From Drosophila pseudoobscura (lineage: Eukaryota > Arthropoda > Insecta > Diptera > Drosophilidae): a DNA stretch of 64,000 bases. Positions 1 to 14,100 of the stretch are shown piece after piece (the stretch's first letter is position 1; the number at the start of each line of letters is the position of its first letter). The notes below the pieces were generated by a model. That model saw only the letters and a program-made list of their open reading frames with translations, did no database searches and was not told the origin of the DNA. Both the position numbers and the translations under genes were made by a program. Location of the stretch: assembly GCF_009870125.1 (NCBI RefSeq), contig NC_046680.1:6386001-6450000 (forward strand). Direction: 5' to 3'.

Positions 1-3000
1 CTAAACATCATTTATTCGCAATTTGCTCAATGACAAAACCATTAATAATCAATTTTAAACAAATTGCATTCACCGAGAGACGCAAAAGCCACTTGAACCA
101 CTTTCGCCCACACTCCACAGTTGCACCCACTGTGTGTGCCCCTCTCTTTCTCTCTCTCTGTGTGTGTCTGAGAAAGCCATTTACTTGGCCAGGCCAAGAC
201 ATACATAATTTTAAAATTAAAAACTTTTGCTCTGCGGCTTTCAGTGGTTAGAGTGGGATTCAGTGGGTGACTCGCTTTGAATACTCGTACTCGTACACCC
301 CGAAGCCAGCACTCTTGATTGACATATAAATAATAGAGTGGCACTGGTTTTATTTGCCACAACTTTATGGCCTTATGTGGTGTCGCCTCACACGTGCACC
401 TCGACTAGTACGCCCCTCAGGCGCTGCTTAAAGCCAGAGTTTGCCACCAACCGAGGGGCTCTGCTGTGTGACGCGTGCTCCTCTCCCGGGAATAGTTTCT
501 TAAGAAAAATAAGATGGAAACACCTTCCTCTCTGCGCCATTAGCACCCTCAATGTTCTCCAGCTCCTCTGGCTCCTCTAGCTGGGTGTTTTTTCCCTCTA
601 CTCTCTACTTTTCGCCACTTGAATTGCCTCCTGCCGGAGCTCGTGCCACTCCTGCGGCACTTTCAGCTCTTTAAAGACCCTCCAGGCCACCCAGCCCTCC
701 GCCCAGAGCTACTTTTGCCAGCTCCTCCCAGAGTCCTCCATCTGGTATGCATTTTTAAACAATCGCTAACCCAAATAAAGTTTCTTGCTTTCTCGTGCAT
801 ATTTACGAGCTCTCCCAGGAGCGGGAGCAAACAAAAAGCAGTGCACACACAAATAGGCCTTATGGCCCAAAGAAAAGTGCCAACAGCAGGATGAGGAACG
901 GCACAGAGGAGGCAGCACTTGTTAGGAGGCTTTTTGGGGCCGGGAGAGACCCATTAATTGCCACTTCTATAACCATGTAGTATTGTTAATATCTGTGGTA
1001 TCTTTCTGCGGCACTCCGGTTGCTGCCACTGTTCTTGTCGCCGTCTGATTGAATGTTGTCTTTCGAGGAGCATTCCTCAGTGGCTGTTAAATAATAACAA
1101 GAACTTCTGTCGGAGAAATGTTAAACACAGCTGCAAGACATTTGATTACGCGATGGCCAAAAGCAGGTCGAAGAAGGAGTCTCCTTTCCAGAGAATAGTT
1201 TCAAAAAGATGATTCGTACGGACTAAGACGGTGGAAATGTCATTCGACTACTATGATTTCTATGTCCCATTGAAAGAGTAGTCTTTTTTTCGATTCTTCA
1301 TGGATTTTCCAAAGAGTATTCCATCGTCGTTGGATATCTGCCTTGGCAGCGCTCTTCTTCCATTCAATTCTGTTGTTCTAGTTTGTATCTTGCCACTTGT
1401 ACCAACGAGTATCTTGTATCTTGTGCACACAACTTTCGCAGGGGGGTAGGGGGGTGCTGAGAGACAGAGATACACACGCGAGAGATAGCAGCAATTTCCA
1501 TTGGCAATTGTGTGGCATCTGTGCCGCCGCTGCTTTCAGCCATGTGAAACTTGGCCATTAATTTGAACGCCGTTTTGTGGCAGCAGCAGCAGTGGCAGAA
1601 GAATCAGAAGGAGTCGGCCACATGAGCGAATCCATGGCCCCCAGTCATTAGATATTCTTCTCATATTTTGCATGCAGCAAGGCACCCCTTCTCCCCTTCT
1701 AGCCCTCTCGCCTTCTCTCCCGGACACATTTCCTTTTGTCTTCCACAATTATGCATTATCTTGAATCGTTGACGGTGTAGCCTGACGCTCGTCTTCTTTC
1801 TTGAGCTTTAAATTTTGCATTTAATTACTGCTCACATTTCTCAAATTTCTCCCTGTCTCCCTGTCTCTTGGTTCTCAGGCAGCACTCTCTCAGGTGTCGT
1901 CTGCGTCTGGAAGGCATTATCATTATCACTCGCATCTGCATCTGCATCTGCATCGTGCAGCGGCAACATTATGCTAACATTTCACTTTGCTGGAGATGCA
2001 GGCCCCACCTGCAACCCCCCTAACCTCTGGATTCCCTCTCCCACTCTCTCTGAAGCTATGGGAAAGTTCTCTCTCCCTCCATTCGTGGTTCACAGCAATT
2101 AAGAGGGATGCGACAGTGATTAATATTTATAAAATTAATTGAAATAAATTAAAATTTATGCTGATTTTCTTCGTCAATGAATTCATTTGAGAATTCGCCA
2201 AATGACCAGAGAACGACGGGGGTCATGATATACGCAGGGAACCAGCTCCGATTTGGAACGTGATTCAGATGCGACTGTGGCTCCCGCGATCCCGTGGGAA
2301 CACTTCGGTTGGGAACGTTGCGGCAAGGACCGCGGCACTACCTTTCAACCCGATTGGTATGTGTCATGCCATCCCGCTCTCCTCCGTCAGATGTCGCACA
2401 TTGCACGAGGAAGATTGTGTGTGGGAAAGGGAGAGAGATAGAGAATGATGCAGATTCGGCAATCTGTTAGATAATATCTTTTACTACTTTTCTGCGTATC
2501 TCCGAAATTTTGGTGGCCGCAAATTTTCGTCTTTTGTGAGGGGGGAAGGGGGACGGTTATGCAATATATTCCACCACTCTGGTGGTTGCTATACGCTACC
2601 GATTCTAGACGCACATTTGGGCGCTCTAGAAGAACACCACAAAACAATAAGTGAAACTGCACTTTGCCCATAAGGAAATGCTTCGGAAACTGCACTCAAA
2701 GTCTGCCTGAATGATGCAGATCTCTCGTTCAATCGTTTAACTATTGAATGCCAGAAGAGACATCACTGGAGACATCACCAGGTTAATTAATTTATGCACC
2801 CTCAACGGAGAGCATCAGGAGCAGAATCCACTTGCAGCTGGCGCACATTTTTGAGGAGGCCAGGAGAGGAGGCCAGGAGAGGAGGCGACTCAGTGATTGA
2901 CTGCCGCCTGTTGCTTGGTTGCTCGGTTGCTTGTTGCCTGTTGCCTGTTGGCCGTGCAGCTCAGCATCTAATTATGCACTAGATGCTGTTGCTACTGTTC

Positions 3001-3203
3001 CTACGGCTGCTGCCAGAAGGAAAAACAAAGACATCGTCGGAGTCGGAGTCGGACGCGCTGCAGGTGCAATGGAAATTGGTGCAACATTGCGGTAAAAGGC
3101 AATAAAGTTGCAGGTCGCCATAGAGAATACATATGGCAGCAGCGAGCGATGCCTACATGCTGCACATGCCACATGCCACATGCCCCCATGCAAATAGTCG
3201 CTA

Positions 3204-3226
3204 CCCCCCCCCCCCCCCCCCCCCCC
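3204..3226. repeat. Poly-C tract, 23 bases
   Basis: An uninterrupted run of 23 C. Long C/G runs are unusual in Drosophila, where mononucleotide runs are mainly A/T. Length is likely polymorphic and could be an assembly estimate. Confidence 0.9.
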
Positions 3227-6200
3227 GTGCTACCTTCATTCCTGTGTTCTGTTGCCTGCCTCCATTTGTGCCTTAATTAATTTTGATTGCAGCTTGCAAC
3301 AGAGGCACACAGAGAAGCTGTTGCACAGCGGAAATGTTCATCACACGCGTGTGGCAAGAAAAACAGCAGCCACAGCAGCAGCCAAAGAAGAAAAGAACTA
3401 CCAGCAAACGCTATTGGCCGGGCTAATTAATTGAATTTCATTGCAGAGATTGGCGGACCGCCCATCGGGCTGGCTGCCACACACTCGGCCATTATTAGAG
3501 CGGCCCTCGCCGTATGCAAAGTGGTCCAAAGAGGCGCTCTCTGTGCAGCTGATCGAATTATTGGCCTGTCCAGCAACTAGCGAACACACGATGCTGCAAT
3601 CACGACTCCACTGCAGAGTGGCAGCGTCTGCAAGGCACTCCATCTGCCCCGTCGCTGGGCTGTTGGCAAGAAATCATTCATTTGGCCATTGGGCTTATTT
3701 ATGGCCATCCAATGCAATTGAAATGGTGCCGCCGACAGTCCCGAAAACAGCGTTGACAACGCCTGACGACATCCGAAAGCCCAAAAAACCAAAAAACCAA
3801 AAAACAGCAATGTCTACGCATAATTCATGGAGGAGTGGAGGCAGTGCCTGGCCACTCGGCTGTGCGGCACAGTGGGTGAGAACAGCTCTAATTTGCTGCA
3901 GAATTAATAGAGAATAAGCAGGGTTATGCTTTCTCCAACAGAAAGCCTCCTCCACTAGTATTCCACACTATTTCTAAAATCTTCAATTAAAAATCAGACA
4001 CACATTTGTGCAGTAATCGATACATTTTTTACCGGCTTAGACAATAATTAATTATGATTTTTCACCGCCAAGTGCGATTCTCAGACGCAAATACAGCCGA
4101 CCGAGGGGCAGTGCTGCATGACGCGCGAAACGGGCAACCGAAGCGGTCGTCGTTATGCAGGAAAGGAAAGATATGAGACAAATTTAGAAGGAAATAAAAT
4201 GGATAGATACAAATAAATACATAATAAAAGATAAATTAAATTTATTAATAAAAAAATAAATAATTAAAAATGAATAAAAAGTAAAAGTATAAATTAGTAA
4301 CAGAAAAAGTGAAGGTTAGGCCTCTAAGGAAGAGCACCAACCATTATCATACATCATACACACACATACCGCACCGTTCTAGCAGGGCAAAGTGCATCTT
4401 CAAGGTCGAAATTTCCAGAGGGGAACCTTCAAAAGCCAAAATTGCGCACTAATAGCCGAGGCACTACTCTCTTTGGTCTCCATGTTCAACACAATATATC
4501 TCACGTTCAATGAAACTATCAAAAGTCTGTTTTAGAGGGGCATTCCAACCAATAGAAATACAAATAAAAGCATACCCTACCCATACATCCTTCTGCTTGC
4601 CTTAGATTTAGTAAATGTGTATCTTTAGATTTCGCTTTTCGTTGTATCCCACTGTAAGTCAAGAGTGGTGCAAACATAATCATGTTGCATGCAACATTAC
4701 CTCATCTCTAGAGCTGAGAGACTTACTTACGGGCTGGGCCGGTCCTGGGCCGGGAATGGGGCAGGTCACTTGGTTCGGCGTCAACAACAAAATTTATGGT
4801 CAAATCAACACCAACAACGAACATCCATTTGGTTATTATTTAACAAGTTTTGGTGGGGGCGGGGAAGGCCACCACCTCCGCCATCTTCTTGTGCCTCTTG
4901 CGGCGACCCCATTCACTGGCGCATCTCGGGTTAAGTCTTGGACTTGCTTATAATTTAATTAGCTTTGCCTTTTGCCGGAGCTCCTATCGCACCGAAATCA
5001 TCCTTACATAACGAATGAAATGGAATGGAAGGAAGCCCGAAGGAAAGGGGATGGGGAAGGGTTGCACACGGGTTCAGAGTGCGCCCACAGCAGGTGGGGA
5101 GCAGCTCTAGGGTTAATTGTCTGCCAGAGTCAGTCACGAAGCCAAATTTGACTATTCATTATCTATTCAAAGAGATTTCTTGGACTGGGAACAATCAGAG
5201 CCTTTCTAACAGGAAATCCGCACGATCGGGGTCACCATCTGAGCTACAGCCAGGGAGGCGGTGAGGTGACCCACTAAATTAATATGAATGACCACATTTC
5301 ACGGCAACTACTTCGCACCTATGTCAAGAGACGTCAAATGCTTATGCAAATATCGTTTTAAATGCGCTGACTGCGGGACTCGCAGATACAAAGATACAGA
5401 GATACAGAGATACCAAAATGCAAAATATACACACAAAAAATACAAACAAAAGCCGAAATAAAAGCTTAGCTGCAAAATGAAATCATTTCGAACGTGTTTG
5501 TGTCGTGATTTCTTTGAGCCAAACACCGCTGCGGCTACCAGACCGACTAAAAGCACTACAGCTGGCGGGCGACCTTGTCAAATTAGTGCCAAAAATACCG
5601 GCGACAAAAGATACTCGCCCCAGATCCCGAGCCACTCTCAAGCATCGCGTGTATTCATAAATCAGTGCACAATGAATAAGCCCAGGGAATCGACTAAGCG
5701 ATCTCTTAGGGCGGAAAGTGGTTGACAAAATACGAGACACGGGATTTCCAAGTGAATTCCAATTTCATTTTCAGCTTTTGTTTGAATGCTTCGACTGTTG
5801 GCTACTGTGGGCCAGAGCTCTGTCAAGATTGCGTATAAATCAAATGAAATTCATTTTATTTGGGCAATGTTTTGTGCTCGAATTTGAGAACTGGTTCTAG
5901 CTCAAAATAGATGGCCAATAAAAACGATTGAAATGAAATGATGGCAGGAAATGGCAAACAATTTGGAGACGACTTAAATACCAATAAGTTTTTGATTATT
6001 CAAAAATTTGTGACTGGTTTAAGTGGCTCTCAAAATGCGATTACGAAGCGATTTGCAGTTTGATCTTTAAGCTATTAAGCTATAACCATGATCTGGATCA
6101 CATGAAAGTGGACTTTGAACTAGTTCCCATCGCACCAAAGGCGCCACCAACTTCATTCGGTACGAAGAAATGATGAATCAGCTGTTCATCAGCCAAATAA

Positions 6201-7570
6201 AACGAAGGATAGATAGATCTTACAAATAAGAGATCCTTTTAGACAGATTCCAATGGTACGGAACATCTTGGACTTGTCTTAGGCCATATGGATGCTTTAC
6301 CGAATTCTTTAAAAGTTATTGAGGACGGGTAATTGTTTTTCTTTCATTCTACATAACTCTCGATCGTTTTACTCTTCTATTCCGTTTCCTACTCACTCTT
6401 CATTTGCCTTCACCTTTCACTGGCTTTCGTATTTCAACCATCTCGATCGGCTCTTGGTCAATGCACTTCTAGACATGCCCCATAAAAAGCTCTGGAGCGA
6501 GTATTTAGCTGATTTTCACTGTCCAAGCCCCTGCCATTCCCCTCCGTTCCCCTGCTCCAGCACTTCGTTCGGTTGGCCCACCTCTTGGCCAAGCGTCAGC
6601 ATTTAATTTACCCACTTAACGCGGGGCACAAGCCAAATTTTGGTCACTTTAAAAAGCCATTAGACCCTGCTTCGAGTTGGACGAGCAGTCAGCCAAGCGT
6701 AAACTGTACAAATTCGTCTTCCTCATTGTTCAGATGGAGATTGAGATTGTTTCCCAAGCCGGCCCACCGGAGGGGGGGAAAATGCTAATTCTGGACACAA
6801 ATCAATGCGGATGAAGAAGTCTCTGGCTGGTGGAGAGGCCTCTTGCCTCTTCTCCACAGACCCGTTTACCTCACGAGTTAACACGTTCGTGTCACCCCGT
6901 TCTCCGCTGTGAATGCTAATTGGAAGGATGGGTCGAACGGGTTGAAAGACACGTGCTTGACCTCGCACACGAAACTCTGACCTCTCGGACAAGCTGCTTA
7001 ATTATGTCATTACCATGAACGATGGCATGAAAAGCCATCAGCTAGAGCAATACATAATTGTCAGACATTATCAGTGAAAGTCGGCATTTGGAGTTAATAG
7101 TCGGTCGTTCTCTCACTCTCTCTCTGTTCTACAGCATAATGAAAAGCTTGAAAATGGTTGCATGTGAGGCGGGTATTAGGAACAGGAAATGGGTCTTCTT
7201 GGGTACGCGAAAGTGTCGGTGCTCGGAGTAAAAGTAACACAATAGCCATCAGAGTTCATTCGCATCATGATGAAATAATATATAATGCTCAGCCCAGTCA
7301 TAACTATTTATAATCGGACCACAAAGTGCCTTCTCACGTTTCAAAGAACTAAACAAAAAATATTTTGCAAACAAAGGAGTTGTAGATTGTTGCTGTTTTG
7401 TCCCTCGGATGAAATAATGGGGACTCACTTGGTGAAATATTCCATGAAATTGATGAGAAATTGCCATTTAATTACCTGCAAAGAAACAGAGAGAGAGAGA
7501 GAGAGACAGAGAAAACGATTAGATACAGTTGGCTTTCTGTTGAGTAAACAAAGTTTTCAACTGATTAACT

Positions 7571-7605
7571 ATTCAATATTCAATATTCAATATTCAATAT
7601 TCAAT
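7571..7605. repeat. ATTCAAT tandem array, 5 copies
   Basis: Five perfect head-to-tail copies of the heptamer ATTCAAT followed by a partial copy. A minisatellite in non-coding DNA with no visible function. Confidence 0.9.
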
Positions 7606-7853
7606 ATTGAGGGAAAAGTTTGCCATAAACCATAACCGAGAAAAACTAATTTGTCTCGAACTTTTCCCAGAGTTTCCTCCGTTGCATCGTTACTGGTTTT
7701 CCCCCCCTCTGAAAAGCAGTGCACGCGGAATAGTTGGGGACTGTTTAGGCCACCTTTTACTTGGCCAAGAACTGTGTAAAGGAAGTATTTACATATTCAT
7801 TGAGTCGCAAGTTCCATCGGCTTTATAATTGTATTACTCTTATTAGTTGCTAG

Positions 7854-8015
7854 CGATTGGTGTTTGCTCTATCGATAATTATCGATTTGGCGATAAAATT
7901 ATAATTATATTCGTGGCAGGATTTGGATTCTACTTCTGTTTAATGTGCAATCGATTGGTGTTTGATCTATCGATAATTATCGATTGAAGCATCTATGGTT
8001 GTACAACTATCGATA
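7854..8015. promoter_or_regulatory. TATCGATA (DRE/BEAF-type) cluster with a 34-bp direct repeat
   Basis: Three perfect copies of the palindrome TATCGATA lie at 7870-7877, 7968-7975 and 8008-8015, with further ATCGAT and CGATA words between them. A 34-bp block is repeated directly at 7854-7887 and 7952-7985 with a single mismatch (c/a), each copy carrying TATCGATA followed by AATTATCGATT. TATCGATA is the binding site of DREF, and clustered CGATA words are bound by the boundary factor BEAF-32 (established for both). I infer a promoter or boundary element. No gene start is visible beside it, which favours a boundary or an unrecognised promoter. Confidence 0.55.
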
Positions 8016-8116
8016 AATATGGCATGTATTTAGCAGACTTTTACAAATTCCCGCGTTAATAACCACCAGAGTCTGTTTGAGGAAATTCGCGTGTGTATCC
8101 CTGCCGATTCCAGCCG

Positions 8117-8136
8117 CCCCCCCCCCCCCCCCCCCC
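8117..8136. repeat. Poly-C tract, 20 bases
   Basis: An uninterrupted run of 20 C, followed within 250 bases by other C-rich segments. Confidence 0.9.
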
Positions 8137-11100
8137 TTTCAGAACCGCTGTCTAGAAATAATCGACCCGCGGCACGTACAGCAAACAGGCACGGAAATAG
8201 GCATAGCCAAACACCTTGGACCGGGGACTTGGACCCCGGAGAACACACTCTCCATCATCTGCAGGGACTATAGCTCCGCGCCTGCACCAGCCCCCTGCCA
8301 CCGCTGGAGCACCACCCACAAATGCAGAGTCGCTTTGGGGCTCCAGGGTCGCGTTAATCCCTCTCCCCCGGCCCCCCCTCCTCTCTAGAACACTGCACTA
8401 ACCCTGCATTTGCTTTTGTGTCTCGTCTACTTTTTATTCTCTGCTTCTATTCGTCTGTTTGCCTCTTTTTTCCTGCTCCACGGCGGTGGTGGTGGTGCTG
8501 GCCATGTTAATGACCCTAGGAGGCTGCCTAGGGAGCGACCAAAGAGAGAGACAGAGAGAGAGAGAGTGTGTGTGTGAGTGTGCCCACACAGTGGCTGTCA
8601 AACTGTGGGCTGGGCTCCCTTTTTGTGGAACGCCTCGTTGGCTGCGGTCGCTGTTGCTGTTGCTGCCGCGGCTACGCGTTGCATTCATTTTAGGCGTCTG
8701 CGCATAAAATTGCATCGTTTGCTTTGCTTTACTTAGCCATGGGGCATGGGGCATGGGGCATGCTGCTGCATCGCCCCGTACGCGCAGAGCACCCGTTTAA
8801 AGGGTGTTTTCTATTCGTTCATCTAAAAGTGAGCCGATTTCAAGCACATGTTCAAATAAAACCACCAAAAATCATTGCAATCTGTTAATTACTACAACCA
8901 GTTTTTCTCGTTTTGTCAGAGTCTTTTGAACTGTTTCCGACTGCGATTTAGGGTATCTTTGAATCGGTTTTCGACTTACTTTTGCGCTAATTTATATAAA
9001 TACATTTCGGTCTGAGGCAGAGCAAAAATTCCCTTCCCAGAGCCTCAGATGGGACCATTCCAAGTGCTACTGAAGGATGATGATGATGTCTGTGGGCAGC
9101 AGTGTGGACTCTTATTCAATATTCATCAAGAGCAGAGCAGAGAGTACATTCAATCTTTCACTTGATGTCAAAGCCGAATAAAAACCACAACAACCAAAGC
9201 TCAAAAATACACCTCTGTTTTACCATAAACAACTTTTGCAATTGTCAGACTTCATGTCGACACTTCAGACACTCGAATGGAGTGGAGAGGAGTGGAGTGG
9301 AGTGGAGCAGGAGAAGCAGCGGGAGATGGAGATGGAGCAGGAGTAGGAGTAGGAGTAGGACTCGGAGAAGGCAACAACGCATTGCACTTTGTGGGCGAAA
9401 CTCCCAATTGCACAAAATGTTGAGTGAGTTGTAAATGAAGCCCACACATGGTCCTCCTTCGCTCTCCCTCTCTTTGCCTTTGCCTTTGCCTTTGCTCAAT
9501 TGGAGTCAATGTCTCGGCGGAGATTCATGCAGAGATTTTCTGTATCTGCATCTGCCTTGGGCCTCCCGCCAGCCGCAGCGAACTGGAAATGTTTTCGACG
9601 AGCATGCGGCGTGTGTTAATTGCAAAATGTTGCCTCCTGACAATTATTAAGGTGATATATGTTTTTCCTTTTCTATTATGCTCACACACACACGCGCAGG
9701 GAGCAGAGGGAGCTTTCACACGCATGTGGCACACGGATGGGAATAGAATGCAACGGGCTGCGAGAAGCAAAAGCTCACCAATACCGAGACACACAGAAAG
9801 CAAATGATAAATGACTCGTTCATTCGTTCGCTTAGAAGAATAATAAAGGGTTAACCGTTTCTTCCATTAGATCTACGTGTAACTTCCGAATGGAAAAACC
9901 ATTATAGATGGAAAATATGTAAAGACCTATTATCTTGGGGCTTTCCATTGGAAAGCTCTTCAAAGACTTTCCCAAGAACCTGTGGCCCGCTGGCTGGCAA
10001 TCCGTCCTACTATAAAAAATCATTTATTATTTTCACGTTTCTTTAACTCGTTTCACGCCCATCAGCATCCACCCTTTCCCCCCCATTCCTAAGAGGTATA
10101 ATTATTTTCAGCTTGGATTTTTTGAAACTGTATCTGCATCTGAGAGCTGTCACTTTAAATAAAATACAAGACACAAATACGAGTACATATGTAGTGCAGT
10201 GCTGTGTGTGTGTGTGCAAATAGTAAATGTGCCTAATTAGCATAATTACAGGCAACTCCAGTAAAATTTAATTAATCTGCCAGCTTGCATTTGGCTTGGT
10301 GTCGGATTCGGACTCAACCCAATCGAAAGCAATTAGTGTGCAATCACACAATCGCACGAGTGCCTTCAATTGGCATCGAAATAAACTATTCAAAAAATAA
10401 AAAAAACAACCAACCTTCGAGGCGACAAAGAAAATGTGGCCTGCACTTCAAAGGGCCTGCTCCTCATTCCTCCAGTCCTCCAGTCATCGTCTCAGGGCCG
10501 CCGCCAATCAGGCCCCCGCTTGTTGGGCGGCTATGAAAAGCGCAGCGCCGTTTGGAAATAAATCAAGCACAAAGAGACCACCAAAAGAGGAGAGGAGAGG
10601 AGAGGAGAAGCCGAACACAAAACAAACAGAAAAGAAGTGAATTCCAATCCCAAATGAAATGTAAATGCTGAGCCATCAAAAGATTCCAAGCTGCGCCGAC
10701 AGCTGAGAGCAGATGATTCGTTTTCGAGTAACAAAAGCCACCAGCCACCAGCCAGCAGCAGAGAGGGGCAGGCGGGAGGGGCAGGCACCAATCCGAATGG
10801 TGGATACCCCCTATATATTCCCAAGGACAAATCATCACGGAACCAATTGGTTGGACGGATATCTACTCGAATCGTGTAGCACCCCTGGGTTGGACCAACC
10901 TCTAAGCCCCACCGATATACCCTTCCTGGCTTAGGGTAATCCATAAAACATATTTTTATTTTATTTGAATTCAAAAGCAGGAAAAACTTCGTGGAGCCAA
11001 CGAAAAGTGCACAATATGCAAACAAGGAAAACCGAATACACGAAAAACCTAAAAGAGAAAAGGAGAAAACAAGAAGCAGAAGTAGGAGAAGTTGGAGAAA

Positions 11101-14100
11101 TAGGAGAAGACGAGTGACAGGCAGGTGGTCGCAGGGGGCAGGGGGGGGGAGGGGCACAGACGCAAATAAAGAAAACCAAAGAAAGATATTTATTTATTTA
11201 TTTGAGCTGCGTGAGAGAGAAAAAGCATATTGGGGGTATGGGGGAATTTACTGGAGAGGGAGAGAGATACAATGAGAGAGAGAGAAGAACAATGCAAGCC
11301 AGAGAGAAAGGAGGAAAACCAACGAAAGTGAAAGACTCAATGAAAATTTGAAATGGAGAAGAGCTTTAGTTGAAGGAAAAAACAATCAATTCTAAATTAT
11401 TTGAAAATTTATGGAATTTGGGATATCAATACGCTGCGGAAAGATAAACCATTGTCAACACATCTGCACTGAGAGAAAAATGGCATAGTAAAACTGAGAA
11501 TACCCATATTTAAATAAAAGCTTGGGAAAATTAAATAGAATATTCATTGATTTAAATATATAAATAATTAATCAAATTAATCTAAATATATAACACTTTA
11601 AAATAAATAATTGACATTTAATAAATTTGTAGGAAATGTATTTTATTGAAATATGAAAATATTTAATTTAAATATTAAATATATTCAATGAAAATATGAA
11701 ATATATTTAGATCAAAAATATCCACTATAATGTTTAAATCTAGGTAAAAATATGGAAATTTCAGGATTTTTTCTTCTCTGGGGTGTACACATATTTGATC
11801 TCCTTTACCCATAAATATGACTACGAATATGTATATTCCCCTTTAACCTCCCTACAAAACCAAAGCGACAGAGAGAGAGAGAGAGAGAGGGGGACAACAG
11901 CAATCGAAATTCCCACATGAATTATTCAAGCCAAAACAAAACTTGGAATTGGCAAACATTTATCTTGATTGAACCCAATCACAATCACAATCACAATTTC
12001 CATTCAACATTCCCACTGATTGACATTGATTCAATTAATTGAAAGAAAAGAAGAAGCAAAACAAGAAAAGAGCAAATCAAATATAAGTAAAAAATTTCTT
12101 GGGGTGGCCTTAAAAATGTTTTGTGCATTCGCAACGACCTTCTTCTTGTGGAGGGGGAGGGGAAGGAGGGGGAGGAGGGGGAGGGGGAGAAGGTTCATTC
12201 AACTTTCTTTTGCCGAAAATTGAATTGGATTTCGGGGAGCAGAGAATTGAAACATTTGCCGCCCAAAAGAAAATTGTTATTGGGTGCTAACGGACACGTA
12301 ACGTTGGCGCTAAGCGAAATACGAGAAAGAGACGGAAAGAAGAGAAAGAATGTGTTGGCCCAGACTCGAACCAGTTGAAATTTGTTGCCCCCAAAAACCG
12401 GTTGCCGGTTACAGGGGAACCTTTAAGGAAAGTTGACCGACCAGCCAGCCAGATATTTCTTCGCATTTTCGTGGCCAAAGACCATTTTTCGTGTTAATTG
12501 TTTTGATTAAATTTTTGTGTGACCCTCCATTTGTGGCACTCATCCACCTGTCTGTGGCATCGTCACATCATCTGTCTGTCCATCAAGTGTCCATCATAAT
12601 TATTTATGAAAACATTGTTTTGATTTGGCAACTCACAAAAGTCCAAAAACGCGATACAAAACCGCCTGTTGTTTGGCCGCCTACAATAAAATCGATGAAA
12701 TGGCCAAAAAGCTTGGGCCAGGCCATAAAATTGGACATGGAGTTGAGGTTTCATTGCTAGTTTTGGGCAGCACATTACGGACAACGTGAGTCTGTTGGCT
12801 GGCCAACAGTTTGGCAGCACATTTGGTAGCATTTTGTGTGGATATCCCAGCCGGAGGGCCACCTCTGGGGAGGTGTGCTTTTTGCTCGTCTTTCACTCGA
12901 AATTTGTTTCAAAATATGGCATTAATTTGCTTACATTTCAGTTTCCTTTGAAGTAAAGGGTCGTATACGTATGTTTACGTATGCATATTCTGTAATTTCG
13001 TTGGAAAAAGAACCTTTAAAGACCCTTCTTTCGGAAAATATTTACATGAACACATGCATACATAAATAATTAAAAATATGTACATACTCGTACAAGTGCA
13101 CTCGAAATGATAATAGAAATCCGACGACAATCTCTGGGCAGCAAAGCCCTTTTTAAAGGGAATCCCGCAAATATGAGCAAATATTTATACAAATTCTCTG
13201 GCGCCTTATTGTTTGACTGGAGGTTCTTTCTGTCTCCTTTTTTCTTGGGAAAGTACTGTATTGTATGGTCGCCTTATCGATCAATAAAGAAGCTAAAAAT
13301 TGCTTGTATCTAAAGCACATAAATGCGTTTATTGCTTCCGTTTAGAGAAGAACCCGCAGTCACAGTCACAGTCACAGTCACAGTGGTGACTAATTTATAG
13401 GAATTTCCTCCCACACACGTGTGCCTCCGAATGCCTGTATTGGTTAGATTTGAGCTCTGTTTTTGCTTATTGGGTGTAGGAATCAATGTATTTATTCTGT
13501 ATGCCAAACAGGATGTTTTCCTTCGTAGTACAAGAGCCACGCCTTTTGTCCACTCGCATAATCAGCATACTCTTTTTTTCCCTCCTCAACACACACATAC
13601 ATACACTCGCATGGAGACACCCACATGTATCCGACAAATGTGTGTGTGTGTTCGCGTATCTGCGTATCTTGTATCTTAATGTGTATCTCTTGTTGCTGGC
13701 CATAAACGAGACTACGAGGGAGTATGTATGGCGCTCCTGCTCCTCAAATTGACGTGATTTGCATTTTAATGCGAAAATATTCAACAACAACAACAAATGC
13801 GAATCTTCTATATGAAAGAATATATGGATGTATCTATGGGGCGGATGGATACATTACCCCTGCCACGGGGAGGCTTGTGGAAATCGATTACAAGTCGAAA
13901 ATTGTCCATGGGAATGGCAATGGATTCCCATTTGTGTAAATTGTTAAATGAGCTGCCAAATGACTTTGAACCGAATCGAAATAAATAGTATTTTGTCCAT
14001 ATTTGTGGGGTTCATTCCAATGAGAGGTTTGACAGCAACTGGCCGCGAGAGAACACACAAGAATTCACAAGGAATTCTTTCTGGCAGAGCTCGAAAATAT

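Larger units (their letters stand above)
1..7853. other. Non-coding stretch, no gene recognised
   Basis: I see no open frame here with gene-like codon use, splice signals in phase, or a recognisable domain. The stretch is AT-rich with blocks of CT/GA-rich sequence, a duplicated purine segment near 2869-2886, a 23-base poly-C run, an ATTCAAT tandem array and many homeodomain-type TTAATTA words. Two matches to the Su(H) site YGTGRGAA lie at 2293-2300 and 2420-2427. It is most simply an intron or intergenic regulatory DNA. If the minus-strand leader proposed at 23.3-24.0 kb is real, this could be part of that gene's first intron. Confidence 0.6.

Noticed and set aside
3441-3917. 158-codon plus-strand frame
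   Set aside because: Compositionally random, with a lysine/proline run from a repeated AAAACC block; no family resemblance.
10531-11157. 208-codon minus-strand frame
   Set aside because: Leu/Phe/Ser-rich translation of a purine-rich block read from the other strand; low complexity, no family and no conserved motif.
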